Origin: Bradyrhizobium betae
GTDB lineage: Bacteria; Pseudomonadota; Alphaproteobacteria; Rhizobiales; Xanthobacteraceae
Length of the DNA stretch: 64,000 nucleotides
Direction: 5' to 3'
NCBI RefSeq assembly: GCF_008932115.1
Contig: NZ_CP044543.1
Location: 6,268,501-6,332,500 of the forward strand
Of this stretch, positions 53,261 through 63,746 are shown piece after piece; position 1 is the first letter of the stretch; each line of letters opens with the position of its first letter. The notes beneath the pieces are model-generated. The model was not told the origin of the DNA, searched no databases, and was given only the letters and a program-made list of their open reading frames with translations. Both the position numbers and the translations under genes were made by a program.

Positions 53261-54735
53261 GCACGGCCACGCACAAGCTTCTCAAAGGCGCCACCGGTGA
53301 CTGGGAGATGGTCATCGGCATGGAGATTCATGCCCAGGTGACGTCGAACTCGAAATTGTTCTCGGGCGCCTCCACGGCGTTCGGCGGCGAGCCGAACAGC
53401 CACGTGTCGCTGGTCGATGCCGCCATGCCGGGCATGCTGCCTGTCATCAACGAGGAATGCGTCAGGCAGGCCGTCATCACCGGGCTCGGCCTCAACGCGC
53501 AGATCAATCTGCGCTCGGTGTTCGACCGCAAGAACTATTTCTATCCGGACTCGCCGCAGGGTTACCAGATCAGCCAGTACAAGTCGCCGATCGTCGGCGA
53601 GGGCGAGGTCGTCGTCGAACTGGACGGCGGCAAGACCGCGACCATCGGTATCGAGCGCCTGCATCTTGAGCAGGACGCCGGCAAGTTGCTGCACGACCAG
53701 TCGCCGACCATGTCCTATGTCGACCTCAACCGCTGCGGCGTGGCGCTGATGGAGATCGTGTCGAAACCCGACATCCGCGACGCCGAGCAGGCCAAGGCCT
53801 ACGTGACCAAGCTGCGCTCGATCCTGCGCTATCTCGGCACCTGCGACGGCGACATGGAGAAGGGATCCCTGCGCGCCGACGTCAACGTCTCCGTGCGCAA
53901 GCCCGGCGCGCCGCTCGGCACCCGCTGCGAGATCAAGAACATGAACTCGATCACCTTCATCGGCCAGGCGATCGAATACGAAGCGCGTCGCCAGATCGAG
54001 ATTTTGGAGGACGGCGGCGCGATCGACCAGGAAACGCGGCTCTACGACCCCAACAAGGGCGAGACGCGCTCGATGCGCTCGAAAGAAGAGGCGCACGATT
54101 ATCGCTACTTCCCCGATCCGGATCTGCTGCCGTTGGAGTTCTCGCAGGAGTTTGTGGACGAGCTGAAAGCGAAGCTGCCTGAGCTGCCGGACCAGAAGAA
54201 GTCGCGCTTCGTCGCCGATTTCGGCCTGTCGGCCTATGACGCGAGCGTCCTGGTCGCCGAGCGCGAGAGCGCGGTGTTCTACGAAACCGTGCTGGACAAG
54301 CTCGGCAACCGCGCCCGCGACGGCAAGATGGCGGCGAACTGGGTGATCAACGAGCTGTTCGGTCGTCTCAACAAAGAAGGCCGGGATATTACGGGCTCGC
54401 CTGTCAACGCAGAGCAACTCTCGGGCATCATCGACCTGATCGGCGAGGGGACGATCTCGGGCAAGATCGCCAAGGACCTGTTCGAGATCGTCTGGCAGGA
54501 AGGCGGCGATCCCCGCGCGCTGGTGGAAAGCCGCGGCATGAAGCAGGTGACTGATCTTTCGGCGATCGAAAAGGTGGTCGACGACATCATCGCGGCCAAT
54601 CCCGACAAGGCCGCGCAGGTCAAGGACAAGCCGCAGTCGCTCGGCTGGTTCGTCGGCCAGGTGATGAAGGCGTCTGGCGGCAAGGCCAACCCGCAGAGCG
54701 TCAACGACCTGCTCAAGTCCAAGCTCGGCATCTGA
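53257..54735 (+). CDS. gatB: Aspartyl/glutamyl-tRNA amidotransferase subunit B
   Basis: A 492-residue kinase/tRNA-binding subunit. Conserved: [68 protein letters not shown], and a C-terminal YqeY/tail domain ([26 protein letters not shown]). It phosphorylates the tRNA-bound carboxylate before amidation. It ends the operon, and a strong terminator follows 14 bases later. Confidence 0.96.
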   Translation: MSTATHKLLKGATGDWEMVIGMEIHAQVTSNSKLFSGASTAFGGEPNSHVSLVDAAMPGMLPVINEECVRQAVITGLGLNAQINLRSVFDRKNYFYPDSPQGYQISQYKSPIVGEGEVVVELDGGKTATIGIERLHLEQDAGKLLHDQSPTMSYVDLNRCGVALMEIVSKPDIRDAEQAKAYVTKLRSILRYLGTCDGDMEKGSLRADVNVSVRKPGAPLGTRCEIKNMNSITFIGQAIEYEARRQIEILEDGGAIDQETRLYDPNKGETRSMRSKEEAHDYRYFPDPDLLPLEFSQEFVDELKAKLPELPDQKKSRFVADFGLSAYDASVLVAERESAVFYETVLDKLGNRARDGKMAANWVINELFGRLNKEGRDITGSPVNAEQLSGIIDLIGEGTISGKIAKDLFEIVWQEGGDPRALVESRGMKQVTDLSAIEKVVDDIIAANPDKAAQVKDKPQSLGWFVGQVMKASGGKANPQSVNDLLKSKLGI

Positions 54736-54748
54736 TCTCACACGTTCG

Positions 54749-54782
54749 AACGAGGTGACGGTTGCTCCGTCACCTCGTTTTC
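54749..54782 (+). terminator. Rho-independent terminator of the gat operon
   Basis: A 13-bp stem, aacgaggtgacgg / ccgtcacctcgtt, with a five-base loop, is followed by TTTTC. It lies just after the gatB stop. Confidence 0.85.
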
Positions 54783-55298
54783 AATTCGCGATGCGACGCT
54801 CTCTTACGTCGCCGATGGCCGACATCTTTCTCCTCGAACCGCCAAGCCGCGACCGAATCGCAAAGGCGCGATTCGCGTAAAAGGGTGACTTGGGCGTGCT
54901 CGGACGAGCGTTCGCGACGTTGTGCACGAAAATATTTTCGTTGCCAAAAATGACGACTCAGAGTTCGCGCAGCGTCCTTGCGGCCCGATCGGATGAATGG
55001 CGACGTTCGTCGTCGCGGCGATCACGCGCGATGCGTATGCGCAGAATAATACTTGCTGCATAGAGTTTTTTCGCAATCACAGTCTTCGCCGACGTCGACG
55101 CGATCGCACCGTCGGTGATCGCAAGTACACCTCGCAACGCATGCTCGCATCGAGCGCGCGAGGCGCACGCGCGTTGCTGCGTCAACACTTCCTTAAGCGA
55201 GACGCTGTTTTTTTCATTGTGTTGGTGTATTCCAGACAGGTGCATTCGATCCGCGAGTGCACACAGCGAATAAGCCATCTCACACATCGGAGGGCAAC
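54783..55298. other. Gene-free region of 516 bases
   Basis: No reading frame with protein-like composition is seen on either strand. The stretch is unusually rich in CG-containing short palindromes (gcgcgatgcg, cgacgtcgacg, gatcgc) and has a local T run (gtttttttcattg) about 85 bases before the lysine-rich gene, which may mark its promoter region. Confidence 0.5.
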
Positions 55299-55397
55299 AT
55301 GGCCAAGAAAGCTAAGAAGGCGAAGAAGGTAAAGAAGGCGAAGAGCGCAGTGAAGAAGACTGCGAAGAAGACCCGCAAGGTCGCGAAGAAGAAGTAA
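55299..55397 (+). CDS. 32-residue lysine-rich basic protein
   Basis: A short frame from ATG to TAA after a strong GGAGGG site. Nearly half of the residues are lysine, in repeats of the AKK and KKAKK type, with the rest mainly Ala, Val and Thr. The composition is that of the histone H1-like tails seen in some bacterial nucleoid proteins. It has no fold of its own and probably binds nucleic acid. A hairpin (tgccggctc / gagccggca) follows 16 bases after the stop, without a T run. Confidence 0.65.
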   Translation: MAKKAKKAKKVKKAKSAVKKTAKKTRKVAKKK

Positions 55398-56240
55398 CTT
55401 CGACTTCTGAAGTTGCCGGCTCCTCGTGAGCCGGCACGTCATCAGCGCCGCCTAACAGGTTCTGGTCGACGATAGAGGGTGTCGGCGAGACATCAGGTCA
55501 ACGGTCGGATCGCTTTCTTCGCGGTCCGGCAGAAGAAACAAGTTTTCTTCGTTCGGTGCGGGGCCGGTTCACCGGTTCTGCAATTTCACGAGTAGCCTTG
55601 CGGTCAAAGTGAAATCTGGTCCTGACGTGTTCGCCGACGCCCTCGTTCCTTGAGGCCGGGGTATTGCCGGCATTCCTTTCCCGACATTGCTGATTTGATC
55701 GCGACGTGGCCGCGCCGCCTTGGGCGGGCGGGTTCGACGTTCGCGCGGTACGCCCCGGCTCATGGTGTCGTCGCCGGCGCCGACCGGGCGATCCAGTACG
55801 CCGCGGCGTCCCGTGAGATGATTGCCGTCGCTGGATTATCGGGTCACCCGCCTGCCGCCGCGCTGAGCTTCGGCGTTCCAGGATCGCAAGCCCGGTGAAG
55901 TCCTGGCGTGGCCGGGGCACGGGTGACGACAATGAGCGGCTCCAAAGCCCCGAAGCCGACGCCACAACGCGCGATGGTTATCGTTCTGCGAAAATCTCAG
56001 GGTAAACCGAATCTGACGAATCGCAAAAGTGCCTGCAAAGCGGGGACTTTTTGAATTTCCCGCGGGGGATGCGCGTCGCTGCGTTTACGTCTGCTTCATC
56101 GCGATACTTAAACTGCCATTCAAATTTGCCCGCCATCATCGCCTCCAACAAGCCGGCAAACGGCATGGGGATGTTGAACATTTATCTGGACGGGAGCCGC
56201 GCTCGGGGGTCGAGGCGGCATAAGAAAAAGGGGATGCGTT
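55398..56240. other. Gene-free region of 843 bases with a degenerate repeat
   Basis: No coding region is supported. A degenerate copy of the dispersed repeat at 18202-18303 lies at about 55780-55860: it shares atccagtacgccgcggc (55791-55807) and then diverges. The rest has no recognised structure. A hairpin at 55414-55436 follows the lysine-rich gene. Confidence 0.5.
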
Positions 56241-56507
56241 ATGTTTCAGGGTACTTTCGATCTGGAGACGGCGACGCCGATCGACGCCAGCGCGCTGTCG
56301 GACGTGCTGTTCGAGCGCGGGATCTATTGGGCGAGCGGCCGCTCCGGCCTCGTCGATCTCGTCGCCGCGCACAAATGGTTCAACCTCGCCGCCCTGAAGG
56401 GCCGCAAGGACGCCGTGACGCTGCGCCAGGAAGTCGCCGGGCAGATGTCGGACGCCGAGATCTCGTCCGCGCAGCGCGAGGCGAGGGCCTGGATCTCCGC
56501 CCACTGA
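56241..56507 (+). CDS. Sel1-like repeat protein
   Basis: An 88-residue protein. The second half is a Sel1/TPR-like unit, VDLVAAHKWFNLAALKGRKDAVTLRQEVAGQMSDAEISSAQREARAW, widespread in Rhizobiales. The first half, FDLETATPIDASALSDVLFERGIYWASGRS, completes one helical pair. Such modules mediate protein contacts; the partner is unknown. GGGGA precedes the ATG. Confidence 0.8.
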   Translation: MFQGTFDLETATPIDASALSDVLFERGIYWASGRSGLVDLVAAHKWFNLAALKGRKDAVTLRQEVAGQMSDAEISSAQREARAWISAH

Positions 56508-56767
56508 GCGGAGAAGCGCCCCGTGGTTTCACGGGCAAGCCGGTTCCGGGCCGGCGGAGTTCCGGCATCTTAGGTCTAGGCCTCGGCCGGGGCGGCGGTG
56601 TCGATATCGCCCTCGCATTGGCGGATGAGGCGATTCCGCATCCCGGCGCGCACATACATATATAACGAGAGCGCGAATCGGGCTGGGCTCGGCCGCGCCG
56701 ATCCTTGCGCCAGGCTTTCGCGCCCGTCGCCGTCTAGACGACGCTCAAACTTGATTCTGCTGCTGGA

Positions 56768-56860
56768 TGGCGGAGAGGGAGGGATTCGAACCCTCGATAC
56801 AGCTTGAGACCGTATGACGCTTTAGCAAAGCGTTGCCTTCAGCCACTCGGCCACCTCTCC
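56768..56860 (-). tRNA. tRNA-Ser (anticodon GCU)
   Basis: A 93-nucleotide gene on the minus strand with encoded CCA. The acceptor stem is ggagagg / cctctcc; the anticodon stem-loop is acgct-ttGCTaa-agcgt; the long variable arm and the TΨC segment ggttcgaatcc are present. It reads AGC and AGU serine codons. Confidence 0.96.
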
Positions 56861-57538
56861 GGTGCGAGCCTTATGCATCTAATTGCTTGGGCCGGTCAAT
56901 TTGGAAGCGTGTGTTTTCGCTCGAATATTCCCAGCGATTTTCAAAACATGCGGTTTGCTCCCAGGGCGAGAGGGTAAAGCCGCTCCGATCCCGATAATCC
57001 CCGCTCTTCATGAACAGTGTCCGCCGCGCGCGCTCGCCGTGGCCAGGCCTGCGCCAGATCGGGAGGTGCGGAGGCGAGGGATGCCTTCTCCTTGAGTCTC
57101 CTCCTGATTCCACGATTCGAGCGCGCCAAAGCCCGTTCAGGTCGAGGTCTCGCCTCTGGCGTCTCACAGGGGGAACTTTCGGGGCAGATGGAACCGTCTG
57201 AAAAACATCAACAAAAACAAGTTGTTATCAGGGTGCTCTGATCACATCTGCGTGTTATTTGTGCAACACCCTTCGGAAAACGAGCTTCATTGGCTCGTTT
57301 CGGAGCGTTCTGTTGTTGTGTGTGCAAGGACGTTCGGTAATTGTGACTGAGCGACGGAGGGGGGCATCCCGAGGTCGTCCCGATTTAGGTGGTTCGCTTA
57401 AGTCCCTCGCGTTAGCGGGTGTGTCCGAAAGCGCGAAGCGGCTAAGCGGTGAAGTTAAGGGACAAGGGAACCAACCTTAGGGTGTCTTCACCCAGCGGAT
57501 CCGGAACCTTCCCTATAGAGCAAACTTGGAGGTTTGAC
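56861..57538. other. 678-base region upstream of the porin
   Basis: No gene is supported between the divergent tRNA-Ser and the porin. A hairpin with 8-bp arms (aaacgagc / gctcgttt at 57278-57300) and an A/T-rich patch (aaaacatcaacaaaaacaag) lie in the middle part. The porin probably has its promoter here and a long leader. Confidence 0.5.
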
Positions 57539-59140
57539 ATGAAGTTGGTTAAGAGCCTTTTGCTCGGTTCAGCGGCGGGTTTGATCGCCGTTGGCGGAGC
57601 TCAGGCAGCCGATCTCCCCGTGAAGGCCAAAGCGGTCGAATACGTGAAGATCTGCTCCCTGTACGGTGCCGGATTCTACTACATCCCGGGCACTGACACC
57701 TGCATCAAGCTGGGTGGTTACCTGCGCGCCGAAGTCGCGCTGGGCACCAACTCGGACTACAGCGCCGGCCTGAACGTTTCGAGCCAGGGCGCGAACGGTG
57801 CCCGCAACCGTCTGACGAACTACTACACGATGCGCGCTCGTGAAGATCTCAACATCGACACGCGCACCGCGACCGAGTACGGCGTCGTCCGTACCTTCTT
57901 CGACGGCGTGTTCTCCTGGACGACCGGCAACTACGTCGGTTCGAACAGCGGCACCGGCACCACCGCTTACAGCGGCACGCTGGCTGCTGGTACCAACCCG
58001 CTGACCGGCTCTGCGACCCTCTACGGTTCGGGCTCTGGCTCGGTGAACGGCACCGACGGCAACACCTCGGCCGGTTCGCTCGGCGTGTACTACGCCTTCA
58101 TCCAGTTCGCCGGCTTCACCATGGGTAAGGCCGTGTCGCAGTTCGACGCGCCCTGGACCAACTATCCCGGCAACAACTTCGACAGTCTCGTCGGCGGCAG
58201 CGGCACGGTCACTGGTATCAACCAGTTCAGCTACACCGCTGACTTCGGTCAGGGCGTGACGGCGGCGTTCTCGGCGGAAGATCCGACCTCCTACATGCAG
58301 GCCGGCAACCTCAACATGACCGGCGCAACCGCGTACGGCATGCTGCAGGGCGCCTACGGCTCGAACGCCATCGGCGGCTCGCGCTCTCCGAACCTCGTCG
58401 GTATGGTTCGTGTCGACCAGGCCTGGGGCCTCTTCCAGGCGTCGGTTGCCGCGAAGGACAACCACGTCGGTTACTACGGCGCTACCGAGCCGACGGGCCA
58501 CCCCGACGACAAGTGGGGTTGGGCGGTTCAGCTCGCTCTGTCGATCAAGAACATCCCGACTGGTGCGGGTGACGTGATCAACATTTCGGGCGTCTACACC
58601 GACGGCGCGACCCGCTACAACTTCCAGAACCTCTCGGGTAGCACTTACTCGATGTTCGGTGGTTCGGGCATCGCCTACCAGAGCATTGGCTTCGCCTCCG
58701 CTCCGGACACCGTGTATGTCACCGGTAGCTCGCAGGAAACCGTCAAGACCTGGGGCTTCCGCGGCGCTTACACCCACAACTGGGATCCCTACTGGAACAC
58801 CGCGCTGTACGGTGCCTACGCTCAGGCTCAGTACGGCTCGCTGGCCAAGACCACGCTCTGCGGCGCGACTGGTGTTGGTGGTGTGTTCGGCGGCGGCGCT
58901 GGCGTCACGGGTTGCAACCCGGACTTCGCCATCGGCCAAGTGGGTATCATCACCCGCTGGACCCCCGTCAAGAACCTGACGTTCTCGGCCGACCTGTCCT
59001 GGACCCACCTCGACCAGAAGTACTCGGGCACTGTGACCCCGGCTGCTCTGATCGCGGTTCCCGCCAAGCCGGTCGCGACCTACGAGCTCAAGGATCAGGA
59101 CTCGCTCGTTCTGCTCCTCCGCGCTCAGCGCAACTGGTAA
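57539..59140 (+). CDS. Outer membrane porin, alphaproteobacterial Omp2 type
   Basis: A 533-residue porin. A signal peptide (residues 1-23, ending AQA) precedes ADLPVKAKAVEYVKICSLYGAGFYYIPGTDTCIKLGGYLRAEV, the signature of the Omp2 family. Beta strands alternate through the rest and the protein ends RAQRNW with the C-terminal aromatic residue needed for insertion. The loop region near 135-180 is long and Gly/Ser/Thr-rich. Codon use is strongly biased, as in highly expressed genes. GGAGG precedes the ATG. Confidence 0.93.
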   Translation: MKLVKSLLLGSAAGLIAVGGAQAADLPVKAKAVEYVKICSLYGAGFYYIPGTDTCIKLGGYLRAEVALGTNSDYSAGLNVSSQGANGARNRLTNYYTMRAREDLNIDTRTATEYGVVRTFFDGVFSWTTGNYVGSNSGTGTTAYSGTLAAGTNPLTGSATLYGSGSGSVNGTDGNTSAGSLGVYYAFIQFAGFTMGKAVSQFDAPWTNYPGNNFDSLVGGSGTVTGINQFSYTADFGQGVTAAFSAEDPTSYMQAGNLNMTGATAYGMLQGAYGSNAIGGSRSPNLVGMVRVDQAWGLFQASVAAKDNHVGYYGATEPTGHPDDKWGWAVQLALSIKNIPTGAGDVINISGVYTDGATRYNFQNLSGSTYSMFGGSGIAYQSIGFASAPDTVYVTGSSQETVKTWGFRGAYTHNWDPYWNTALYGAYAQAQYGSLAKTTLCGATGVGGVFGGGAGVTGCNPDFAIGQVGIITRWTPVKNLTFSADLSWTHLDQKYSGTVTPAALIAVPAKPVATYELKDQDSLVLLLRAQRNW

Positions 59141-59163
59141 GCTCGGTCTAACGACCTAATAGA

Positions 59164-59195
59164 GCCTCGGCGGGAAACCGCCGGGGCTTTTCTTT
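59164..59195 (+). terminator. Rho-independent terminator of the porin gene
   Basis: A 10-bp stem, gcctcggcgg / ccgccggggc (one wobble pair), with loop GAAA, followed by TTTTCTTT. It lies 24 bases after the stop codon. Confidence 0.88.
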
Positions 59196-59623
59196 GTGCC
59201 GGTCGCGCTCTGGCGATGCCGGAGTGCTGAATCGGTGTGGCGGATAGCTCCCCGTCTTTCAGCAAGAGAGTACGGTCGGCCAAAGCGGCAGACCGCAAGC
59301 CAGCCCTAAGATGGTGGCAGCCGCGTGTGCCTTCACCTCGGAAGCGATTCCCTGTGCCTCGCATCTGCGGCCAGGCCCAGCGGCGCGCCTAGCCGGGGCG
59401 GATATGGCTCGCGAACGGCGCGTCGAAGCGGCAGCGCGGCCGGGCGATCGGCGCGGTGGTCTTCGAGGCACTGATTGGCGGTGAACTGCCGGCATGAACT
59501 GCGACGCCGGCGGCTCTCGAGATGCCCTAAGGGGCGGATTGAAATCACACTGGGTGAACGCCGAACGTACGCAGCCGTGCCGCGTAGCCGATATCTTCGT
59601 TACCGAAGCAGTGAAGGGGCGGC
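59196..59623. other. Gene-free region of 428 bases
   Basis: Only low-quality open frames with Arg-rich composition are present, and they overlap each other in several frames. No ribosome site, repeat or RNA motif was recognised. Confidence 0.45.
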
Positions 59624-62083
59624 TTACTCCACGCTGCCGGCGCCGCGGCGCAGATCAGCCTCGATCTGCAACCGCGTGCTGCCGCCGAAGCGGGCGCGGT
59701 AGACCTGAAGGTTCTCCATGATCCGTTGCACGTAGTTCCGCGTCTCGGAGAACGGAATGAGCTCGACCCAGTCGACCGCGTCGACCTTGGGATCGCGCGG
59801 ATCGCCGTACCGGTCGACCCACTTCTTCACGCTGCCGCGGCCGGCATTGTAGGCGGCAAACGTCATGATGTAGGAGCCGCGATAATCCTCGAGCAGCCCG
59901 CCGAGCTCGGCCGAGCCGAGCGTGGCGTTGTAGACCGAATCGTTCTTCAGCCGCCCGAGATCGTAGGTCGCGCCGTGCCGCTTGCAGACATAACGCGCGG
60001 CATCCGGCGTCACCTGCATCAGGCCGTAGGCCTGCGCCGGCGAGACCACCGAAGGGTTGAACGCGCTCTCCTGCCGCGCGATCGCGTAAACGATGCTGCG
60101 CTCGACCTCGGGGCCGATCGGCGTGAATTGCGGAATGCCATTGACGGGATAGGCGTAGAAGTCGAACGGCAGGCCGCGGTTGAGCGCAGCCTTGCCGACC
60201 AGCAGCATGCCGCGCGCGTCGTTGTTACGCTGGGTGAGCTCGCCAAGGCCAGTGAGGGCTTCCGGATCGCCGTTCTCACCCATGTCGGCGAGAATAGGTA
60301 CGGCCATCTCGCGCTCGTCGAGCTCGTAGAGCAGCTGCGCGGCGCGCACGATTTCGAGCCGCTCGGCGCCGCGGCCGCGCGGCTGGGTGTTGAGCTCGAT
60401 CTGCGGCAGGCCGAGTTTGGCGCGCGCGAGCTGGCCGTAATAGCTGGTGGATTGCTCCGCCGCCCTTGCATAGGCGTTGCGCGCCTCCTGCTGGCGGCCC
60501 GCTGCTTCCGCCGCGCGGCCTTGCCAGTAGCCGGCGCGCGCCAGCGCGGTCGGGTTGACGCTGCCGACACCGATGCGGGCGAAATGCTGCGTGGCCGCCG
60601 CGGGATCGTTGAGGAAGCGCAGCGCGATCCAGCCCGCGGTGAATTCCTGCTCGGTCTTGTAGATGTCGCGCGAGGGCAGGGCCGCATCGCGCGCGATCAG
60701 ATAGGCGCTGCGGAATTCCTCGGTGTCGATCATCTTGCGCGCCAGCAGGCGCCGCTCGATCCACCATTCGTCGAGATTGTGGAGCCGGTTCGGATCCTTC
60801 GGCGCCGACAGCATGAGCTGGGCGGCCTCAGTGAACTTCTCCTCGCGGCGCAGGAGCTGGATCTTGCTGAACATGAAGCCGGGATCGCTATGCAGCTCGC
60901 GCGGCACGGCCTCCAGCAGCGCACGCGCGTTCGGCGCTTTCTTGAGGGACGCGATGCGGGCCTTGGCGAGCGCGACGTAGCCGGCGCCGAGACGTTTGGC
61001 GGCGCGCAGCGCGGCCTCGTTCTCGCTGCCGTAGAGCAGCGTGTCCATCCGCGCCTTCTGGTCGCCCGGCGTCAGCAACGCGCCGAACTGGTCGAGTGCG
61101 TTGTTCTCGGTATCCTCCGACATCGGATCGCTGCGCCAGGCCTCGCGCACCAGCCGCTCGGCATTGGCGCGGTCGCCGCGCGCCAGCATCGCCTTGGCGA
61201 GCGTGAAGCGGCCCTTGGCGGACACCGGTGATTCGTTCTCGAACCACGACCACGCCACCTGATCGTCGCGTCTGTCGTCCCACATCGCAGCTTCGAGGCG
61301 GCGGCGCAGGAAGGTCTGCGACGGCCAGCTCGGATTGGCGGAGAGGAAGGCGCGGTAACGCTCCACGGTCGCGCCATTGTCCTCGCTGCGCAGGATGATC
61401 CACTCCGCGAGCTTTCGCGCGACGGGATCCGAGATCGAGGCTGCGGCGTTGGTGGCGTTACCCGCCTTGCGCTTGCGCACGAGCTCGATGACGCTCTCCA
61501 GCGTGTCCTTGTCGGCTTGCGACGTCGACGAGGTCGCCGCGACTGCCGCCGGCGTCACGGGTTTGCGCGGCGCGGCGTGCTGGCGGGTCGCGGGGGCAAG
61601 CACGGGAGCCGCGACGGGCTTGGCTGGCGCCGGCGCGGTCGGCCTGACGGTGGCCGTCGCGGCCGGGGCAGCTTTGGGGGACGAACTGTTGGCGGCCGGC
61701 GTTGATTTTGGCGCGGTCGCCGCTACGGCGGGCTTGGCTGCGCCAGGTTTGGGGGCGCCAGATTTGGTTTTGTCCTTCGCGGGGTCTTTCCCGGCACTCT
61801 TGCCCGTGTCTTTGCCAGTGTCCTTGCCGGTATCCTTGCCCGGCTTCTTCGCCGCATCCTTGGTCGGGGCAGTCGTCGCGCCCTTGGTCGTGCCCTTGGC
61901 TGTGTCCTTCGAGCCTCCCTTGGTGGAGCCCTTTGCCGCGGTGGCCGGCTTCGCGCTGTCTTTGGTCCCTTCCGCTGGCGTCTCGCTGGATTTGGCGAGG
62001 GCGGCACAGCCGACCGAAAGCCCTGCCATCAGGCTCAGAACCAGACCCGCGGTTCGCCACGCGGCACGAGGATAGGAGGTCAC
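59624..62083 (-). CDS. Slt-type soluble lytic murein transglycosylase
   Basis: An 819-residue exported enzyme. The signal ends near AALAKS. A low-complexity Lys/Thr/Ala/Pro linker with repeats of KDTG spans about 25-180. The helical superhelix domain follows, and the family 1 catalytic domain is at about 655-780: Glu in [23 protein letters not shown] and [15 protein letters not shown]. It trims murein glycan strands. The GTG start is chosen to give the best signal; a TTG 36 bases upstream is possible. It is divergent from dapA. Confidence 0.88.
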   Translation of the reverse strand: MTSYPRAAWRTAGLVLSLMAGLSVGCAALAKSSETPAEGTKDSAKPATAAKGSTKGGSKDTAKGTTKGATTAPTKDAAKKPGKDTGKDTGKDTGKSAGKDPAKDKTKSGAPKPGAAKPAVAATAPKSTPAANSSSPKAAPAATATVRPTAPAPAKPVAAPVLAPATRQHAAPRKPVTPAAVAATSSTSQADKDTLESVIELVRKRKAGNATNAAASISDPVARKLAEWIILRSEDNGATVERYRAFLSANPSWPSQTFLRRRLEAAMWDDRRDDQVAWSWFENESPVSAKGRFTLAKAMLARGDRANAERLVREAWRSDPMSEDTENNALDQFGALLTPGDQKARMDTLLYGSENEAALRAAKRLGAGYVALAKARIASLKKAPNARALLEAVPRELHSDPGFMFSKIQLLRREEKFTEAAQLMLSAPKDPNRLHNLDEWWIERRLLARKMIDTEEFRSAYLIARDAALPSRDIYKTEQEFTAGWIALRFLNDPAAATQHFARIGVGSVNPTALARAGYWQGRAAEAAGRQQEARNAYARAAEQSTSYYGQLARAKLGLPQIELNTQPRGRGAERLEIVRAAQLLYELDEREMAVPILADMGENGDPEALTGLGELTQRNNDARGMLLVGKAALNRGLPFDFYAYPVNGIPQFTPIGPEVERSIVYAIARQESAFNPSVVSPAQAYGLMQVTPDAARYVCKRHGATYDLGRLKNDSVYNATLGSAELGGLLEDYRGSYIMTFAAYNAGRGSVKKWVDRYGDPRDPKVDAVDWVELIPFSETRNYVQRIMENLQVYRARFGGSTRLQIEADLRRGAGSVE

Positions 62084-62324
62084 GGCGTTTCGTCGCCCCG
62101 AATCAGTGAGATGGCTCAAGGTCTATCTGTACAAGATATGGCTGTATTTGATTGAATATGCGGACAAAATACCAACAGCCGCTTACCTGCGGCCGGTTTG
62201 CACCAGCACCGCGGCAAAATCGCGGCCTAAACGGTGCGTCACACGGATGCGGCCCTTTTACCGCCCGGATAGACCCGGTATGAAGGGGGCTTGCTCACAA
62301 GATTGCCGCGTACGGAGGAAGTCC

Positions 62325-63215
62325 ATGGCAGCCAAGACGAAATTCCGGGGGTCGTTCACCGCCTTGGTCACGCCGTTCAAGAACGGCTCGCTGGACGAGG
62401 CGGCCTTCCGCTCCCTGGTCAACTGGCAGATCTCGGAGGGCACCAACGGCCTCGTCCCGGTCGGCACCACCGGCGAGAGCCCGACGCTCAGCCATGACGA
62501 GCACAAGAAGGTCGTCGAATGGTGCATCGCTGAAGCCAAGGGCCGCGTGCCCGTCATCGCGGGAGCCGGCTCCAATTCCACCAAGGAGGCGATCGAGCTC
62601 GCCCAGCACGCCGAGAAGGCGGGCGCGGACGCCGTGCTGGTCGTGACACCCTACTACAACAAGCCCACCCAGGAGGGCATGTACCAGCACTTCAAGGCGA
62701 TCAACGATGCGATCGGGATTCCGATCATCATCTACAACATCCCGCCGCGCTCGGTGATCGACATGTCGGTCGACACCATGACGCGGCTGTGGGAGCTGAA
62801 GAACATTGCCGGCGTCAAGGACGCCACCGCCAGCATGGTCCGCGTGTCACAGCAGCGCGCGGCCATGGGCGAGGACTTCAACCAGCTGTCCGGCGAGGAC
62901 GCGACCATTCTCGGCTACATGGCGCATGGCGGCCATGGCTGCATCTCGGTGACCTCGAACGTCGCGCCGCGGCTGTGCTCGGAGTTCCAGGCCGCCTGGG
63001 CGAAGGGCGATACCAAGGCGGCGCTCGCAATCCACGACAAGCTGATGCCGCTGCACAACAATCTCTTCATCGAGAGCAATCCGGCGCCGATCAAGTACGC
63101 GATGTCGTTGCTCGGCAAGCTGGATGAAACGCTGCGGTTGCCGATGGTGCCGGTGTCCGAGCCGACGCGCGTTGCCGTGCGCAGCGCCATGATCCATGCT
63201 GGCCTGATCAACTGA
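62325..63215 (+). CDS. dapA: 4-hydroxy-tetrahydrodipicolinate synthase
   Basis: A 296-residue TIM-barrel enzyme of lysine and diaminopimelate synthesis. The Schiff-base Lys165 (GVKDAT), Thr48/Thr49 (GTTGE), Tyr137 and Arg142 of the active site are all present. GGAGG precedes the ATG; the frame extends upstream without similarity. It is followed by mscL and smpB on the same strand. Confidence 0.95.
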   Translation: MAAKTKFRGSFTALVTPFKNGSLDEAAFRSLVNWQISEGTNGLVPVGTTGESPTLSHDEHKKVVEWCIAEAKGRVPVIAGAGSNSTKEAIELAQHAEKAGADAVLVVTPYYNKPTQEGMYQHFKAINDAIGIPIIIYNIPPRSVIDMSVDTMTRLWELKNIAGVKDATASMVRVSQQRAAMGEDFNQLSGEDATILGYMAHGGHGCISVTSNVAPRLCSEFQAAWAKGDTKAALAIHDKLMPLHNNLFIESNPAPIKYAMSLLGKLDETLRLPMVPVSEPTRVAVRSAMIHAGLIN

Positions 63216-63246
63216 TGCGGTAACAAACAAAGTCAGGGAGCCGTTC

Positions 63247-63687
63247 ATGAGTGTCGATGACAAGGGAAGACGGATGCTCACGGAGTTCCGCGAGTTCGCC
63301 ATGAAGGGCAACGTCGTCGATCTCGCAGTCGGCGTCATCATCGGCGCAGCCTTCGGTGCCATCGTCACGTCGCTGGTCGGTGACATCATCATGCCGATCA
63401 TCGGCGCCGCCACCGGCGGCCTCGACTTCTCGAACTACTTCGCCCCCTTGTCGAAGGCGGTTACAGCCACCAACTTAGCGGATGCGAAAAAGCAAGGCGC
63501 CGTACTTGCTTACGGCAACTTCCTGACGCTGACGATCAACTTCATCATCGTCGCCTTCGTGCTGTTCCTGGTGATCCGTGCCATGAACACGCTGAAGCGG
63601 AAAGAAGAGACCAAGCCCGCGGAGCCGCCGAAACCGTCGGCCGAGGTCGTGCTGTTGACCGAGATCCGCGATCTCCTCAAGAAGTGA
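63247..63687 (+). CDS. mscL: Large-conductance mechanosensitive channel MscL
   Basis: A 146-residue channel. The N-terminal amphipathic helix [31 protein letters not shown] leads into TM1; the second helix is [19 protein letters not shown]; the C-terminal helix ends [10 protein letters not shown]. It opens on membrane tension to release solutes during osmotic downshock. A GGGAG site precedes the ATG. Confidence 0.94.
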   Translation: MSVDDKGRRMLTEFREFAMKGNVVDLAVGVIIGAAFGAIVTSLVGDIIMPIIGAATGGLDFSNYFAPLSKAVTATNLADAKKQGAVLAYGNFLTLTINFIIVAFVLFLVIRAMNTLKRKEETKPAEPPKPSAEVVLLTEIRDLLKK

Positions 63688-63746
63688 CGCGCGCGCTTCA
63701 TCCAAACTGTTAGCGTCGCGACGCATCCCGACCGGATTTGCCTGTT

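Noticed and set aside
55397..55440. Terminator after the lysine-rich gene
   Set aside because: The hairpin at 55414-55436 is sound but has no T run, so I do not call it a terminator.
57569..59008. Long minus-strand frame antisense to the porin
   Set aside because: It is Val/Arg/Gly-rich and fully explained by the biased codon use of the porin on the other strand.
59196..59623. Several overlapping open frames after the porin
   Set aside because: All are Arg-rich, overlap in several frames and lack ribosome sites or family-like segments.
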